DNA from: Tomocerus qinae | Lineage: Eukaryota > Arthropoda > Collembola > Entomobryomorpha > Tomoceridae | Direction of reading: 5' to 3' | Length of the DNA stretch: 64,000 bases | NCBI GenBank assembly: GCA_020055645.1 | Contig: CM034546.1 | Coordinates: 55,800,001 to 55,864,000, forward strand | In this document: piece after piece, positions 22,019 to 33,300 of the stretch | How positions within the stretch are numbered: position 1 is the stretch's first letter | Layout: each line of letters starts with the position of its first letter | Notes under the pieces: model-generated | Databases searched by the model: none | Seen by the model: only the letters and a program-made list of their open reading frames with translations | Told to the model about the DNA's origin: nothing | Translations under genes and position numbers: made by a program

Positions 22019-22972
22019 GATACCGTATTCATAGTCTTACGGAAGAAACATTTAATGTTTCTACATTGGTAAGCTCAATATTTTTTTTATTTGTTATTTA
22101 TTCCAAAATAAAGTAGTAATGAATTTAAATTATTTATTGAACTCAGAATGCAAAAAAACTGTGTGCAAACATTTTTAATAACACAATTTACAGGTTGCAT
22201 CATCTGACTATGGTGTTGGCTTCATTTTACATCTATACTGAAGGAGAACCTTATATGCGTTATGTTGGATTAATTAACTACAGTGTCCACTCTGTCATGT
22301 ACTCGTACTATACGGTGAAGGTAATTGGCAACTTATTTTTTGCAGTTTATATTGAACGTAAAAGATTTGAAATAACACTTCAGCCTCATATTTATACATT
22401 TAAGCCATTTTTTCTTAAACAATTTTATATTTTTAGTGCCATAGACAAAAATTAACATAGAATGACATCCAAATTGTAATACATTTTGTTTAAATACTAG
22501 GCGTTAAGAATACGAGTCCCAAAAACAATTTCCATGATTGTCACCAGCATTCAAATTTCACAATTTGTCGCTTTGCTTGCTGTAAATTCATACACGATTA
22601 TCAACTACAGTAAGTCAATTTGATTTTTATCCACAATTTCAAGAATTTTTTTTAGAATATTGATAAAATCTTCTATTTTAGAATCTGGAAATTGCTACAG
22701 AACGACCAACTCAATGATAGCAACGTTCGTCCTACTAAGTACCTATTTATATCTATTCTCAAGACTGTTTTACAACGCTTACGTCGCTAAGCCGAAACAA
22801 AAAAGCTCATAGTTGTGGAAATACTTCCTTTTGATGATTTATTATGGCTGAAGTATTTTACTAACATTAAATAAATGTTATCTAAATAAGTGTCAATAAC
22901 ATAAGTGTACAAAGTGAGCGAAGCAATAAAAGTGTTTGTTATAAGTACTCCGCATTAAAGTTGTATTTGTTG

Positions 22973-24733
22973 TTAAGAGGAAGGAGGGACAAAACAGTGA
23001 GTATAAGTAAATCCCAAGTGATTCACCCTGCTGTCGCTTTTAAATGTGAGAATTATAAGTGCATTATTTCCGTTATAAGTTCTTAGATTTGTTCCATCGC
23101 ACCACCTAAAAATGATTATCATGTCAATCTTTAATGTTTACAAACTACGAATCATAATTATATAATGTTAAGAGTACTACTATAGGTTACAACTTGACAA
23201 AAAATTATAATTTTAAACCTTGTAATACAAGTAATGCTATAGTAGCGTGTAACTTACCTTCCCTCATAATAAGGAAACGGATAGTTGTGGTCTTGAATAG
23301 TATAAAGGCTTAATTTGTCGTGATTGCAGTTAGGCTCAATTCCATTGGCATATACGTGCAAATAAATATTTGTGAATTCGTTCTTTTGAACTGGGAATAT
23401 CAATGTGGGAGGCTGAAGAACAAGAACAAAAAGTTGATTGGGTTCATAAAAATTGCCATTTGGTGGGTATTTAAATGAAGTCACGTCCCAGTTGGAATAG
23501 TTAAACTGCGACAAAACAAAAGAAGTAATAAGTCTTGTCTCTGTCTCCAGACTGTACTCGTTGATTGTACTGTATGACAATTTAAACCCCTTCTCAGTCT
23601 GATTATTACGACCGGATTTGTAAACCACAATAAATGCGAGCCCTGTAAATTCGTACTCATTACGATCTCCACGTATACTGCAAATTTTAAAATCATAATC
23701 ATTGGTATATTTACATAATGCATGTCCATTGTATTTAGATTGGATTAACAATCTAACAAATAATTCAATACAATTAATGAGCATACTACAAAATTTTCAG
23801 GTTAGAATTGCGCAAAGGGCTATCTACATAATATTGTATGTCTATTGCGCATATAAATTGGATTGACAACCCAACAAATAATTTACTGAGGGAATCAATG
23901 CAACTAATACACATTTTCGGGGAGTAGATGATAATTTTGTCTCCCTTCCCGTAGTAAAATCTCCCTTGCAATCGCTACCAAAAACATATAAATCAAGAAA
24001 AATACCGGGGTTTTGGAAATGCTTTAATGTAATAAAAAAACTATGATTCAAAAAAGGCAAAGAAAATTATGACGTGCAAATTTTTGTTTACTAACAGTGA
24101 GTGAAAGTGAAAAATCTAAACATAATTTTCTAGCCCGTATTACCTTACTCAAAATCAATATTTTCAAATACAGTTGGTTTTAAAATAGTGTTCGAAAATT
24201 TGGGCTCCATGCTCATTTTTAAAATAGGTAACTTTCAAAAATTGTTTATGTATTAGTATAATTAATGTTCATCACCAGCCGGTCTGGAAACTATATTTTA
24301 TAGAAACATGTTAGTTCAAATTTTAATAGTCCTTTTAATTTGGGAATTGTTTAAAACTTACAAAGATTTGGTAGTCATTAAGTCTCCGTTTTCTGTGGGC
24401 GAATATATTGCCAAACTAGTAGACGAAGAAAATCCATCCTCCACAAGTTTTATTCGAATCTGAGATACTTTGCTAGCATTATTTGTCTGTATTACCCAAG
24501 TACAGATTTGGTTAGGTCTGTAGTTCTCGTTCAGTCTATGCGTTATACTCCCTGAATCTTGATACTCCATTCCTCCGCATTCTAAAATGATTATAAATTA
24601 AATGTTTAATAAAATTTATTCTTTTTCATTTTACAAGATTTTTACCCTCTTTAATGACGACATCAGCAATTTGAGCCTGAACTAGAAGACCGTTGGATAA
24701 CCAAAGGATTATGCCCACGAGGAGAAAATTCAT
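22973..24733 (-). CDS. Secreted double-CUB-domain protein, copy 2 (263 aa, 4 exons)
   Basis: Exons: 24733-24646, 24581-24362, 23677-23258, 23036-22973; 792 nt in one frame, each exon the same length as in copy 1. Signal peptide MNFLLVGIILWLSNGLLVQA; CUB 1 ~31-138 (ECGG, NYRPNQICTW, closing GFKLSY); CUB 2 ~160-255 (PNCNHDKLSLY, closing GFTYTH). Differences from copy 1 are mostly conservative, but the region just before the last exon differs more (TIQDHNYPFPYYEG against VQASYSPMALYSR). This may be a divergent ligand-contact loop. The TATA box TATATAAAG lies at 24834-24842 on the minus strand. It is divergent from the gene at 25683 and convergent with elongase 2, about 160 bp away. Ligand unknown. 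Confidence 0.85.
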
Positions 24734-25682
24734 TATTATAACAAAACTGATTTTATGTTGTAGGGCACCTAATTTATATTTCACAGTATCAAGAATGCTT
24801 TCACGTACCTGATTGAAAAAGAATATTCCATAGCTTTATATACATTGGCTTCTGACGTACATCTGCAAGTAATAAAGTTGGCAGTTGTGTAAAGTAAAGT
24901 CCTCCAAACTAAAAACGTACTTTACTAAATATTACTTAGGAATGTCTCATCCTTATCTTCGGATATTCTGATTACAGAATAATAAACAATGTAATCACCA
25001 GTAATGATTGCAATAACAAATAAATACTATAGGGCTTCCACATTAATCAATCCTGATTTCAGCGAAATGGTATTAAACAAATAAATGATACACGTAGGCT
25101 TCTAAACCATTTTTGGCTTTCTATTAAAACTAATAAATTGAATCAAACATATAATAAAGATATACCTACAGTTTACCATCCACTAGTTCATTAACATCGC
25201 CCCAATCATCATGAATAAGTTGTAAAGTTGTAATCGTCAGCAGATTATCTCCGTATAACTGTTGTTAAAATTATCCCGTCTGCAGGTACAAACCCCATTC
25301 TGCAGACGGGATATTGATATATTCATTTTACACGCAATCTAAATGTACTTAATTTTATTGCCCTTTTTTCACAAATTTGCAAACTTGATGATACAACTTT
25401 TGGTGTCTTGCCACATTATAAAACTTTACTCTTCATGCAGTTTAGCTGTAAAATGTCAAAATAAAGTGTTGTTTGTACCTGAAATGCGTGGAAAGTTATC
25501 AATTATCAGTAACCCGATTTAGTATAGCAAGTTTAAACATTTTATCACTAAATCTGAATTCAACGGTAAAATAATTATTCAATGACGTAATACGTTTATG
25601 TTTTAATACTCCCAATGGATTGCTATAAATAGAATCTCTTTTCATTTCCCAGTTGTCAATCTTATTTAGTCTATTCTCAACC
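24734..25682. promoter_or_regulatory. Bidirectional promoter region of block 2
   Basis: 949 bp between divergent genes. Minus-strand TATATAAAG (24834-24842) and plus-strand TATAAATA (25624-25631, preceded by CCAATGGATTGC) are both conserved with block 1. The middle part differs from block 1 and includes a short palindromic ATCCCGTCTGCAGG..TGCAGACGGGAT (~25273-25308). Confidence 0.65.
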
Positions 25683-26792
25683 ATGCGTGTGATAATTGCA
25701 GTCAGTTTCATTTTTTATTTCTTTTTGGTTTCAAATAACGGCTTGGGGTCTCATTTAATAGAAGCAGTTAAGTGCGATGACTGTGAAACAAGAACATTTG
25801 TAGCAGATACCGATCCAGTTTGCGGTAAATCGCTTGATAAAACATCCGGTGTTATACAGTACCATGCAGGAGCGACTAATCTGACCGTCACTTGCCACAT
25901 CATTCTAAATATCTCACCATATACTTACTTGAATATTCATCTTAGACACCGTCCTTGTGCTTCACCAAATCAAACAGTATCTCTTTTTGTCATTGATCCG
26001 CAAGATGACAACACACCTATGAAACAATTGCGAACATTGTAAGCCTTAATTAATTTAATTAAAAATTGCCACATTTTAAATGAGTTTAATTTAGCTACAA
26101 GTTATAAGCTTAATTTAATACAATTTTTTAATTTATTTTTGTGTGATATTACAGTGAAAATAAGGACGACGATAAGATTTATATTATGAACGGATCAGTT
26201 TTTATAATCAGTTACTACAACAGACCTGAAGGGACTGTTATGGAACAAAGCTTTGTCCTGGAGTTTGAAGGCCGCCATAAGAATACAGCTTCTGACTTCA
26301 ACTATCAAAACTTCATTGTTTCAAATCCTACTGTTTCACTTACTTCTCCTGACTTTGAATTCGCTCCAAACCAATTCACAACTTGGTTTATTCATGGCCC
26401 AATTTACGACAACAGAATGATAAGCTACATGTACAATATTGGTCTAAATTTCTTGAATCTGAAAGAATGTCCGAATTGCGTTTTCTCAGTCTTGCAATTT
26501 TATCAGGACTCCACCCTCTCGTCTATTTCTCGTTCCCAAGATTGGGTCCGGTCGTAAGTTTAGCAATATATTATTGAATAATAGTAATATTATGATATTG
26601 ATGTATACATATTTAGTCTATATTTCAAACGGGAAAATAACTCTGAATATATTTTTCAGGTTTTACACATCCTCTGAATATCCTATTCGAGTTTATGAAG
26701 GTACGTTTTCAAGCATTGTTGCTACATTACGCATAGGAAACAGCAGCCTTGCTAACCCGGAATTCCTCTTGCGTTGGAATTATCTTAGATAA
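25683..26792 (+). CDS. Secreted CUB-like protein, copy 2 (295 aa, 3 exons)
   Basis: Exons: 25683-26038, 26155-26553, 26660-26792; 888 nt in one frame, two codons shorter than copy 1 in exon 2. Same signal peptide (MRVIIAVSFIFYFFL..), CDDC pair at 31-34, and two diverged CUB-like halves ending LRIGNSSLANPEFLLRWNYLR. Intron 1 is only 116 bp and intron 2 is 106 bp, probably the ancestral sizes, since copy 1 has gained 2 kb of repeats. The ATG at 25683 is chosen for the same reasons as in copy 1. The pair with the minus-strand CUB gene is preserved, arguing that the two products act together. Function unknown. Confidence 0.85.
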
Positions 26793-28419
26793 GAAATGCA
26801 TAAAATTCACTGTCAAGACAATTATGCATTCAATAAAATACTGAATTCCTAAAAATTTAAAAAACCTGAAAGGTTTTATCAAGCAATTGCCAATTAATAC
26901 AATTTTTTCAATTTTAGCTTAAATAATTAAATTTATATTAAAACATTGAGCTGAATTTTTGTATAAGATACTTATTTCAAAATTAGCCACAATTACTTTT
27001 AAAATTTAAAATGGACAAGAGTATTTGACCTAACACAATCCTCACACTTACACTTAAAGCAACTAAAATAAAATAATTATCATTATGGAAAGACTAGACA
27101 ACAAACCCAGCTTTCACTTTCGAAAAATGTTAATGTTAACCTAGAGTGTAGATTCATGTCAATATCAACCATTGTGCAATACAACAATCAGAAAAAATGG
27201 AACCAGAAAAGTTATAAGAAACATGCATTGTAACAAAAACCCATTGTAATTGGCATTTACATTTATAATCCATTTTCAAACACTGGGTTACATTCGTATA
27301 ATTACTCTTTCTAATTCTAACCTTATTTTTCCCACTATATATATTCACATGTGGTTTAAAATTAATTTAAGAATAATTCCTCCGACTCCGAATGTAGAGT
27401 GTGAGAAAGGAAAACACTAAAATAGCTGGGAGAGGGTTACCAGATTTATTTCGAATTTAAGTATTTTGACTATCGTGGCCGGCGTGGAAAATACCTTAAT
27501 GGTTTATAGACGTATTATACACTGTAATTCAAACAAAGCGTGAAAATTTTGTTCTGTGTTGATGTTAAACAACTGCTGAAATGTATATACTTATAACTTA
27601 TGACTAAAACAATGTTTATGCTGCATGGAAACCAGAAATATTAGGAGAAACGTTTCATCATCAAGGCAAACATTTTCAACATTGCAGTGTTTCAACTTTT
27701 CAAGAGTTTTACAATCCAATATTATTTACATCAAAGGGTTATACGTTAATCAGAAGGATTCACATAACATCACAATGTCCACTGATACGTCCGTTGTCTC
27801 GTTATATCCTGCATGAATTACAATTTACAATTCAGTTAGAAGCAGGGAACAAAAAAGGACCTTTTTTAACTTTTACCTTTTTATAAAAAACGTTAGGAGT
27901 AAGTTTTAAAAAAGCAGTCCTCTTGATATATAAGCGTGCTCCATTTACTTCCACTTTACATGTAAATAAGGTAAAAAAGGATTACTTTAGTTCCCTGGTT
28001 ATTGAAGTATTAGGAACCGTGGCAATTGGAAAAAGTGACAACGTTAACGTGCTAATCGGAAAATTAACACATGTACACGTACACTACTGATTAGATTCAA
28101 TTCATACATATCTGTTTTGTATGGCAAATATTGGATAATATCTACCTTGCTTGCTTGAGTCGGTTACCGTGCTTGATTTGAGGTTCTGATTCGCCAACTG
28201 ACGTACTGACTCAATGTAAAAGGGAGTTGAGCTGGGTTGAGTACAGAGAAAAGTCCCAATTAAAGTTTCCATAAATGTACCCCAAAACATACCTTCTTCG
28301 TGTATTAAATTTTATTTACGAAGGTATGCTTTGTGGTACATAAATGAAAATGTTAATATACTGAATACGGCGTAATTTGTTAGGATGGTTAGATTATACA
28401 AACATAATACGAAGCATAA
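26793..28419. other. Intergenic region with upstream-module copy D (orphan)
   Basis: No gene. 27380-27560 matches 18630-18840. 27615-27800 matches the upstream module (CATGGAAACCAGAAATATTA, CAAACATTTTCAACATTG) but is truncated and is not followed by an elongase or P450. Short open frames at 27154-27348, 27625-27816 and 28102-28290 look random. Confidence 0.5.
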
Positions 28420-28427
28420 CTCATCTT

Positions 28428-29148
28428 CAAGGTATCAAAAAACCGGGTTTTTTAGAAAAAAACCCTCGACCTCCGGTTTTTTAGGGTTTTTTGGGTTTAA
28501 GGGTTTTTTATATAACTATAGGTATAAATACAAGCCTTACCATATATGAAACTACAGCTGACAACAACAACAACTAACAACCGTGTCCACTACTATTACT
28601 TACGTCAATGAAAAAGAAAAATTAAAGCATAAAAGTTTAATTTTATTATGTTGTAACGTAGCAAATGCAGTATTTTTGTGAACACCTACATATTATTACT
28701 GTTTGATAACAACTAGTGAAATATTAAGCATTATAATATTTTACTGATTATATTGACTTTATGAATTATTCCTTTGTTAATTTGAAGCTTTAATTACAAA
28801 GCATTACAGTAATGAATATGTAAGTGATAAATTGAAATTATGTGTACAACAATATTATAAACATAATCTTCACAATGCAATGACTAAAGTATACATAAAA
28901 CTAATATTATTATAGTCCTCACATTACGATACATTAATTAAGCGTAGAAGTGTAGAAGCTATGTTTGTTACACCTGATTATGCATTTGTTTACATTTTTG
29001 AATAGAAATTAGTATGTTTTGCGTATCTAGATGGAGTTGTAGTGCACATTTTTGCATGTTTTGTAAAAAACCCAATAAACCCGGGGTTTTTTAAGTAAAG
29101 CGGGTGGGTTTTTTGCCAAAAAACCCAAAAACCCGACCCACAACCCTG
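28428..29148. mobile_element. Non-autonomous hAT element, 721 bp
   Basis: Perfect 8-bp duplication CTCATCTT (28420-28427 and 29149-29156). It begins CAAGGTATC and ends CAACCCTG. Both ends are dense in GGGTTTTTT/AAAAAACCC runs arranged as inverted subterminal repeats. These are telomere-like by chance; hAT transposases are known to bind subterminal repeats. It has no coding capacity. Confidence 0.8.
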
Positions 29149-29184
29149 CTCATCTTCTACGTACGCGTTACTAAGATATCAATT

Positions 29185-30348
29185 CTTCTGCTTCATGGGA
29201 ACCAAATTAATTATAAGCAGATCAGAAACTACTGACATAGACCTAGGTAAACATTTTCAACATTGCTACAACATTGTGTATATCAGGAGCACTAAATGTC
29301 TTCCAGGTAAGCGAATAATGTTTTCTACTAAGTAATCATCACATCAGCGGATATGATTTTATCAGAAGGATTTACCAATTATCACACTGAAATTCTTGGT
29401 CCATGGTAAACAATTACTAAGAACCAGAAAATGTAGACTGATTCCCACTCCCACTCATGTGAATTTTTATTAAGTTTATTTTGTTTGTTGTTGTTTGTTT
29501 GTTGTTTATTGACCAACCTTTGACCCTGAAGTAAAAATCACCAAGCTTTAACTAGAAAAGCACCCTTGAGCTATGCTATGCATAGTGTATTAATTACATG
29601 TTGTAATGTTATTATTCAATATTTAGGTAAAGTTAACCAAATAAATATTATATTCCTGAGCAGAGATTTTAGCTTGGTTAATATAATACACAATGTCCCT
29701 TTCGTCCTCTATTCTATGCTCTGACAGTAGTGGCTTTTGATTTATACACTTTAAACATGCAGCATTATAGGTTAATTCCATTTTTCTCAAATTCTCGATC
29801 TGATTCTGTCAGAAATTGTGGAATTAATACACAACCTTTGATTGAAAGTACTTTTTGCAGTCGGTTGTTTTTTGAAATTATATTTGAGTTTTGTAATTTT
29901 AGCTGATAATAATGAAATGAAAATAATAAATCTAGTTGTATGAAGTCACTACTCATAAGTATACTATCACATAAGTTACATTATCAGAGCACACAGTACA
30001 TATGCAGCTACTTACTACTATTACCGGATGCTACAGGTTATAACAGGTTATGCGAATTTCCCATTATGTTAAAAATACCAACTAAATTATGTACGCATAT
30101 TTATTGAAAGCCAACCAACTTTTAGCTTCAGGCTAATTCTAGTCAATATGCAAGATTACCAAGAAATGTAGGTACATAATATTATTATGATTATGTAATG
30201 AAAGTAAACTAACCCTGCACAACAATTTAGTGTTCATTTGAACTTCATCAAAAAATCGCATAGTTCCCAAGTATAAAAATAGATTAACTACAAGTTTTTT
30301 AACACAGTTTAAATAGAAGAATTTTAAGGCCAACAAAATATACGAACT
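29185..30348 (+). promoter_or_regulatory. Upstream module, copy E, and promoter flank of P450-1
   Basis: Diverged copy of the elongase upstream module: CTTCATGGGAACCAAATT (29190), AAACATTTTCAACATTGC, the donor-like CAGGTAAGCGAATAATG (29303), then GCGAATTTCCCATTATG (30052), AGCCAACCAAC with CAGGCTAATTCTAGT (30111-30143), and TTTAGTGTTCATTTGAAC (30226). It ends at the P450 start codon. Confidence 0.55.
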
Positions 30349-33300
30349 ATGTGGAAGGATATATTTTTAACAACTGGTCCTGATCTGCATTTTTTGACAA
30401 CTATCTCAGTCTTGGTATTGATAATTGTATACTTGAAGCATCGGAAACAAAAGGAGAAAGAAGGTAATACATTCCCTGCTTAAATTTTTATGAAACCATT
30501 TCTCCATTTACACGTCCTGAATTTAAATTCGTTTTTATTTTAAAAAGTATTGATTTACACATTTTTAAACGGATTCAAAAACATAACTGCACAATCAAAG
30601 TTTTCTTGATTCATAAAGTCTAAACACATATCATACTTTTTATTTTATATAGTATGGCAGTGGTGCCTACATATAATGTTATAATCTGTTTACTTGCAAT
30701 GTTGAAATACAGGAGTCCAAAGTTTTCCACTCAAAAAAGGACGGAATTTATTAAAATATTTCTTTGCGTGGCTACAATTTCTGGGCGAAAAAGCTTCAAC
30801 AAAACTACCACTGCTTGAGCATCTTTACCGAAGTACCTCGCTGAAAGAAGTAGTGGATGAAGGAACACCAAAGTTTTTCAACACTTTGAATATCTCTGGC
30901 CTTTGTAATTTACAATACACTTTTATTAAACAGAAAACAGAAAAAATGAAATGCTCATCATCAACTAAAATAAATTAAATAATTTTAATGCACATTAGAT
31001 TAGCAATGTCGATAAAATATTGGCAATACTAATTTTAGTGTCGAAGTCGAAACAAAATCTGCTTAGTCTTGGACTTTTTGACTAAATTTAATTCGAATTA
31101 ATCATTTATGCTATTTTCAGTTATTGCTGATGATTACGATTCGATAAAAGAAATATTACGCAGTAAAGAGTGCAATGGACGTTTCCTTCCATCATTCGCA
31201 AATATTCTTACAGGTGGACTTGGACATCGTACAGGTAAGTTTACAGATATAGAGGTGATGATTTAGGTTATAACATAAATCAACACAACTAAAGTATCAC
31301 TACGGTGTTAGTTACATAAATATAGATAGAAGATAGCTAGTGAGGGATCATTTTTAGTTTAGCTGGCTTTGGATAGATCTATGGGTCATTGAAAATGGTA
31401 TGGGTCAACTGGGACTGTTATTATACTGTACAAAGCCTTGCTAATTCATGGGAAATATTTATTTATGGCCCAGACAGCATGTAATCATCATAAGTGATGC
31501 TTATGGCTAATATGTGACTTTCGACAATAATATGATCAAAAACGACAATTTTTCCTATATTCCATATAATAGTGTCCATCAAACGTTGCATGAATAGTTC
31601 AAACTATAGAATTGCAGTTTCTAGTGTTGACTTTTAATTTTTTAGGTACAATGGATTACTATGAAAATGACTCAGATTTAAGTAAATATCAAAAACATAA
31701 TACATACATCATAATATGTGCTAGTAGACAGTTAATTACAATTAAGTCTATAATTTAGTCAAACAACAACTGACATCACTATGGGTTATACCAAAAATAC
31801 TTAGGCTATATACCTATGTACGGCAATGGCAATATTTAAAGTCTTGACTTTCCACACAGTACGAAAGAAATAAGGAAAATACTTGAAAATCAAAATTGTC
31901 GCTTATGCTAAAATGGCCTTTGTCACTTATGATAAAATGGCCCTAATTCATTTTAATAAGTGGCGTTTATGATAATATGGCTCTTAAATATCGCACCCCA
32001 AAAGAAATACTTCCCATGAAGCTACACTAACGAGTCATAAATACCGTTCGAAAGCCTGTTTCAAGGACTATCAATAGACATCATAATATTGGACATTTAT
32101 AACCAATAGCTAAAATAACAGCATTTCTTGTTACAAATGTCTCAACTTGATTACTTTTGAAATGATAAATTACAAAGTGTGATTTTAGCCTAATATTATT
32201 TTACAATGGCTCCTTTTATATCGTTTATTTATAGACTATGTTGTGTAGTTATGGTAAAAAAATCCGTCCTTTGGGTCCAGAGGACCTAGGGTTAGATAAC
32301 TTTGATAAAACTGCAAAAATTCGTTACAAATGCGGTGCCATTTAAGATGATGTGATCCCTCAAATTTTGAACCCCAAAATAAGTACTTGTCTTGTAAATA
32401 TATTAAGAAGGTTTATTCCATTCGAAAGGTCGTCTCAAAGACTATTAAATTTAACCTCAATATTGCAAGCGGTGAACCAATCGGTAAAATAGTAGCGTCG
32501 TAAAATCAGAATTTCATTTTGAATTTATCAATATACAAAATGTCATTTCACGGTATTATTATTTTTTATATTGGTAAGCCAACCTATTACTACATTTCAA
32601 AAATTAGGAATTTCGAAATAAGCTAATATTCACCCATATTGTACTTTCTTGGTTTATGTAATATGCAATGTATAAACGCATGTGTATTGCAACAATGTGC
32701 GTGACTTGGAACACTCATTGATATTTAGATTTATGGAACATAACATATGGTAGATACAAACAGCTTTATTTAGATAATGTAGCATTACATTGTACAAACT
32801 ATTGAGAATGGCCTACCTGAGTATGATATTATTATATTAATCCTGTACAGGACGGTCGTTCCGAAAATCCGTGATTTATCCATAGCATCTTAACATTGCA
32901 AAAGTCACAGAATAGCTATGTAAATGAAGTAATATTACGTTGCTATGTATGGATTTGTGTAAATAAGTAGCTGGGGAAAACATTAAAATCATTTCATAAA
33001 TGCACATTGCAATGAAATGATGTACTTGGTTGGCACTATGTAATAAAAACTGCTTAAATTTCCCTTCTAAAATTTTCCGGAATAGTCAGTTGTAAGTAAG
33101 TTTAGTAGTTTGCATACCCCAATGAGAGTATAATATTATGTTGTTCAATCTTCACAATTGCATTTATATAAAAAATAAATTTATTGTTCGTGCAACAGTA
33201 TACGGTACGATATAATAGGTAACTTTTTTATGCAGGTATTATGTTAACCGGCGGGCCACACTGGAATGAATTGAGGAAGTACACAGTTAGAAAACTTGGC

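Larger units (their letters stand above)
20446..22812 (+). pseudogene. ELO-family elongase, copy 2, interrupted by a hAT transposon in exon 2
   Basis: Paralogue of the elongase at 5478. Exons: 20446-20795, 20895-22068 (containing the transposon 20973-22018 plus one extra 8-bp copy), 22194-22320, 22501-22609, 22682-22812. Apart from the insertion every exon has the same length as in copy 1 and all splice sites are intact. The histidine box and NYSVHSVMYSYY are conserved, so the gene was functional until very recently. The insertion falls inside the KxxExxDT motif, right after the codons for GDT, and brings stop codons, so no normal enzyme can be made from this allele. The true ATG is 20446 (ATCATGGCC, equivalent to copy 1). 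The insertion may be polymorphic. A poly(A) signal AATAAA lies at ~22870. Confidence 0.88.

Noticed and set aside
28428-29148. G3T6 runs as telomeric DNA
   Set aside because: They lie inside an element bounded by an 8-bp target duplication and are inverted subterminal repeats of a hAT transposon.
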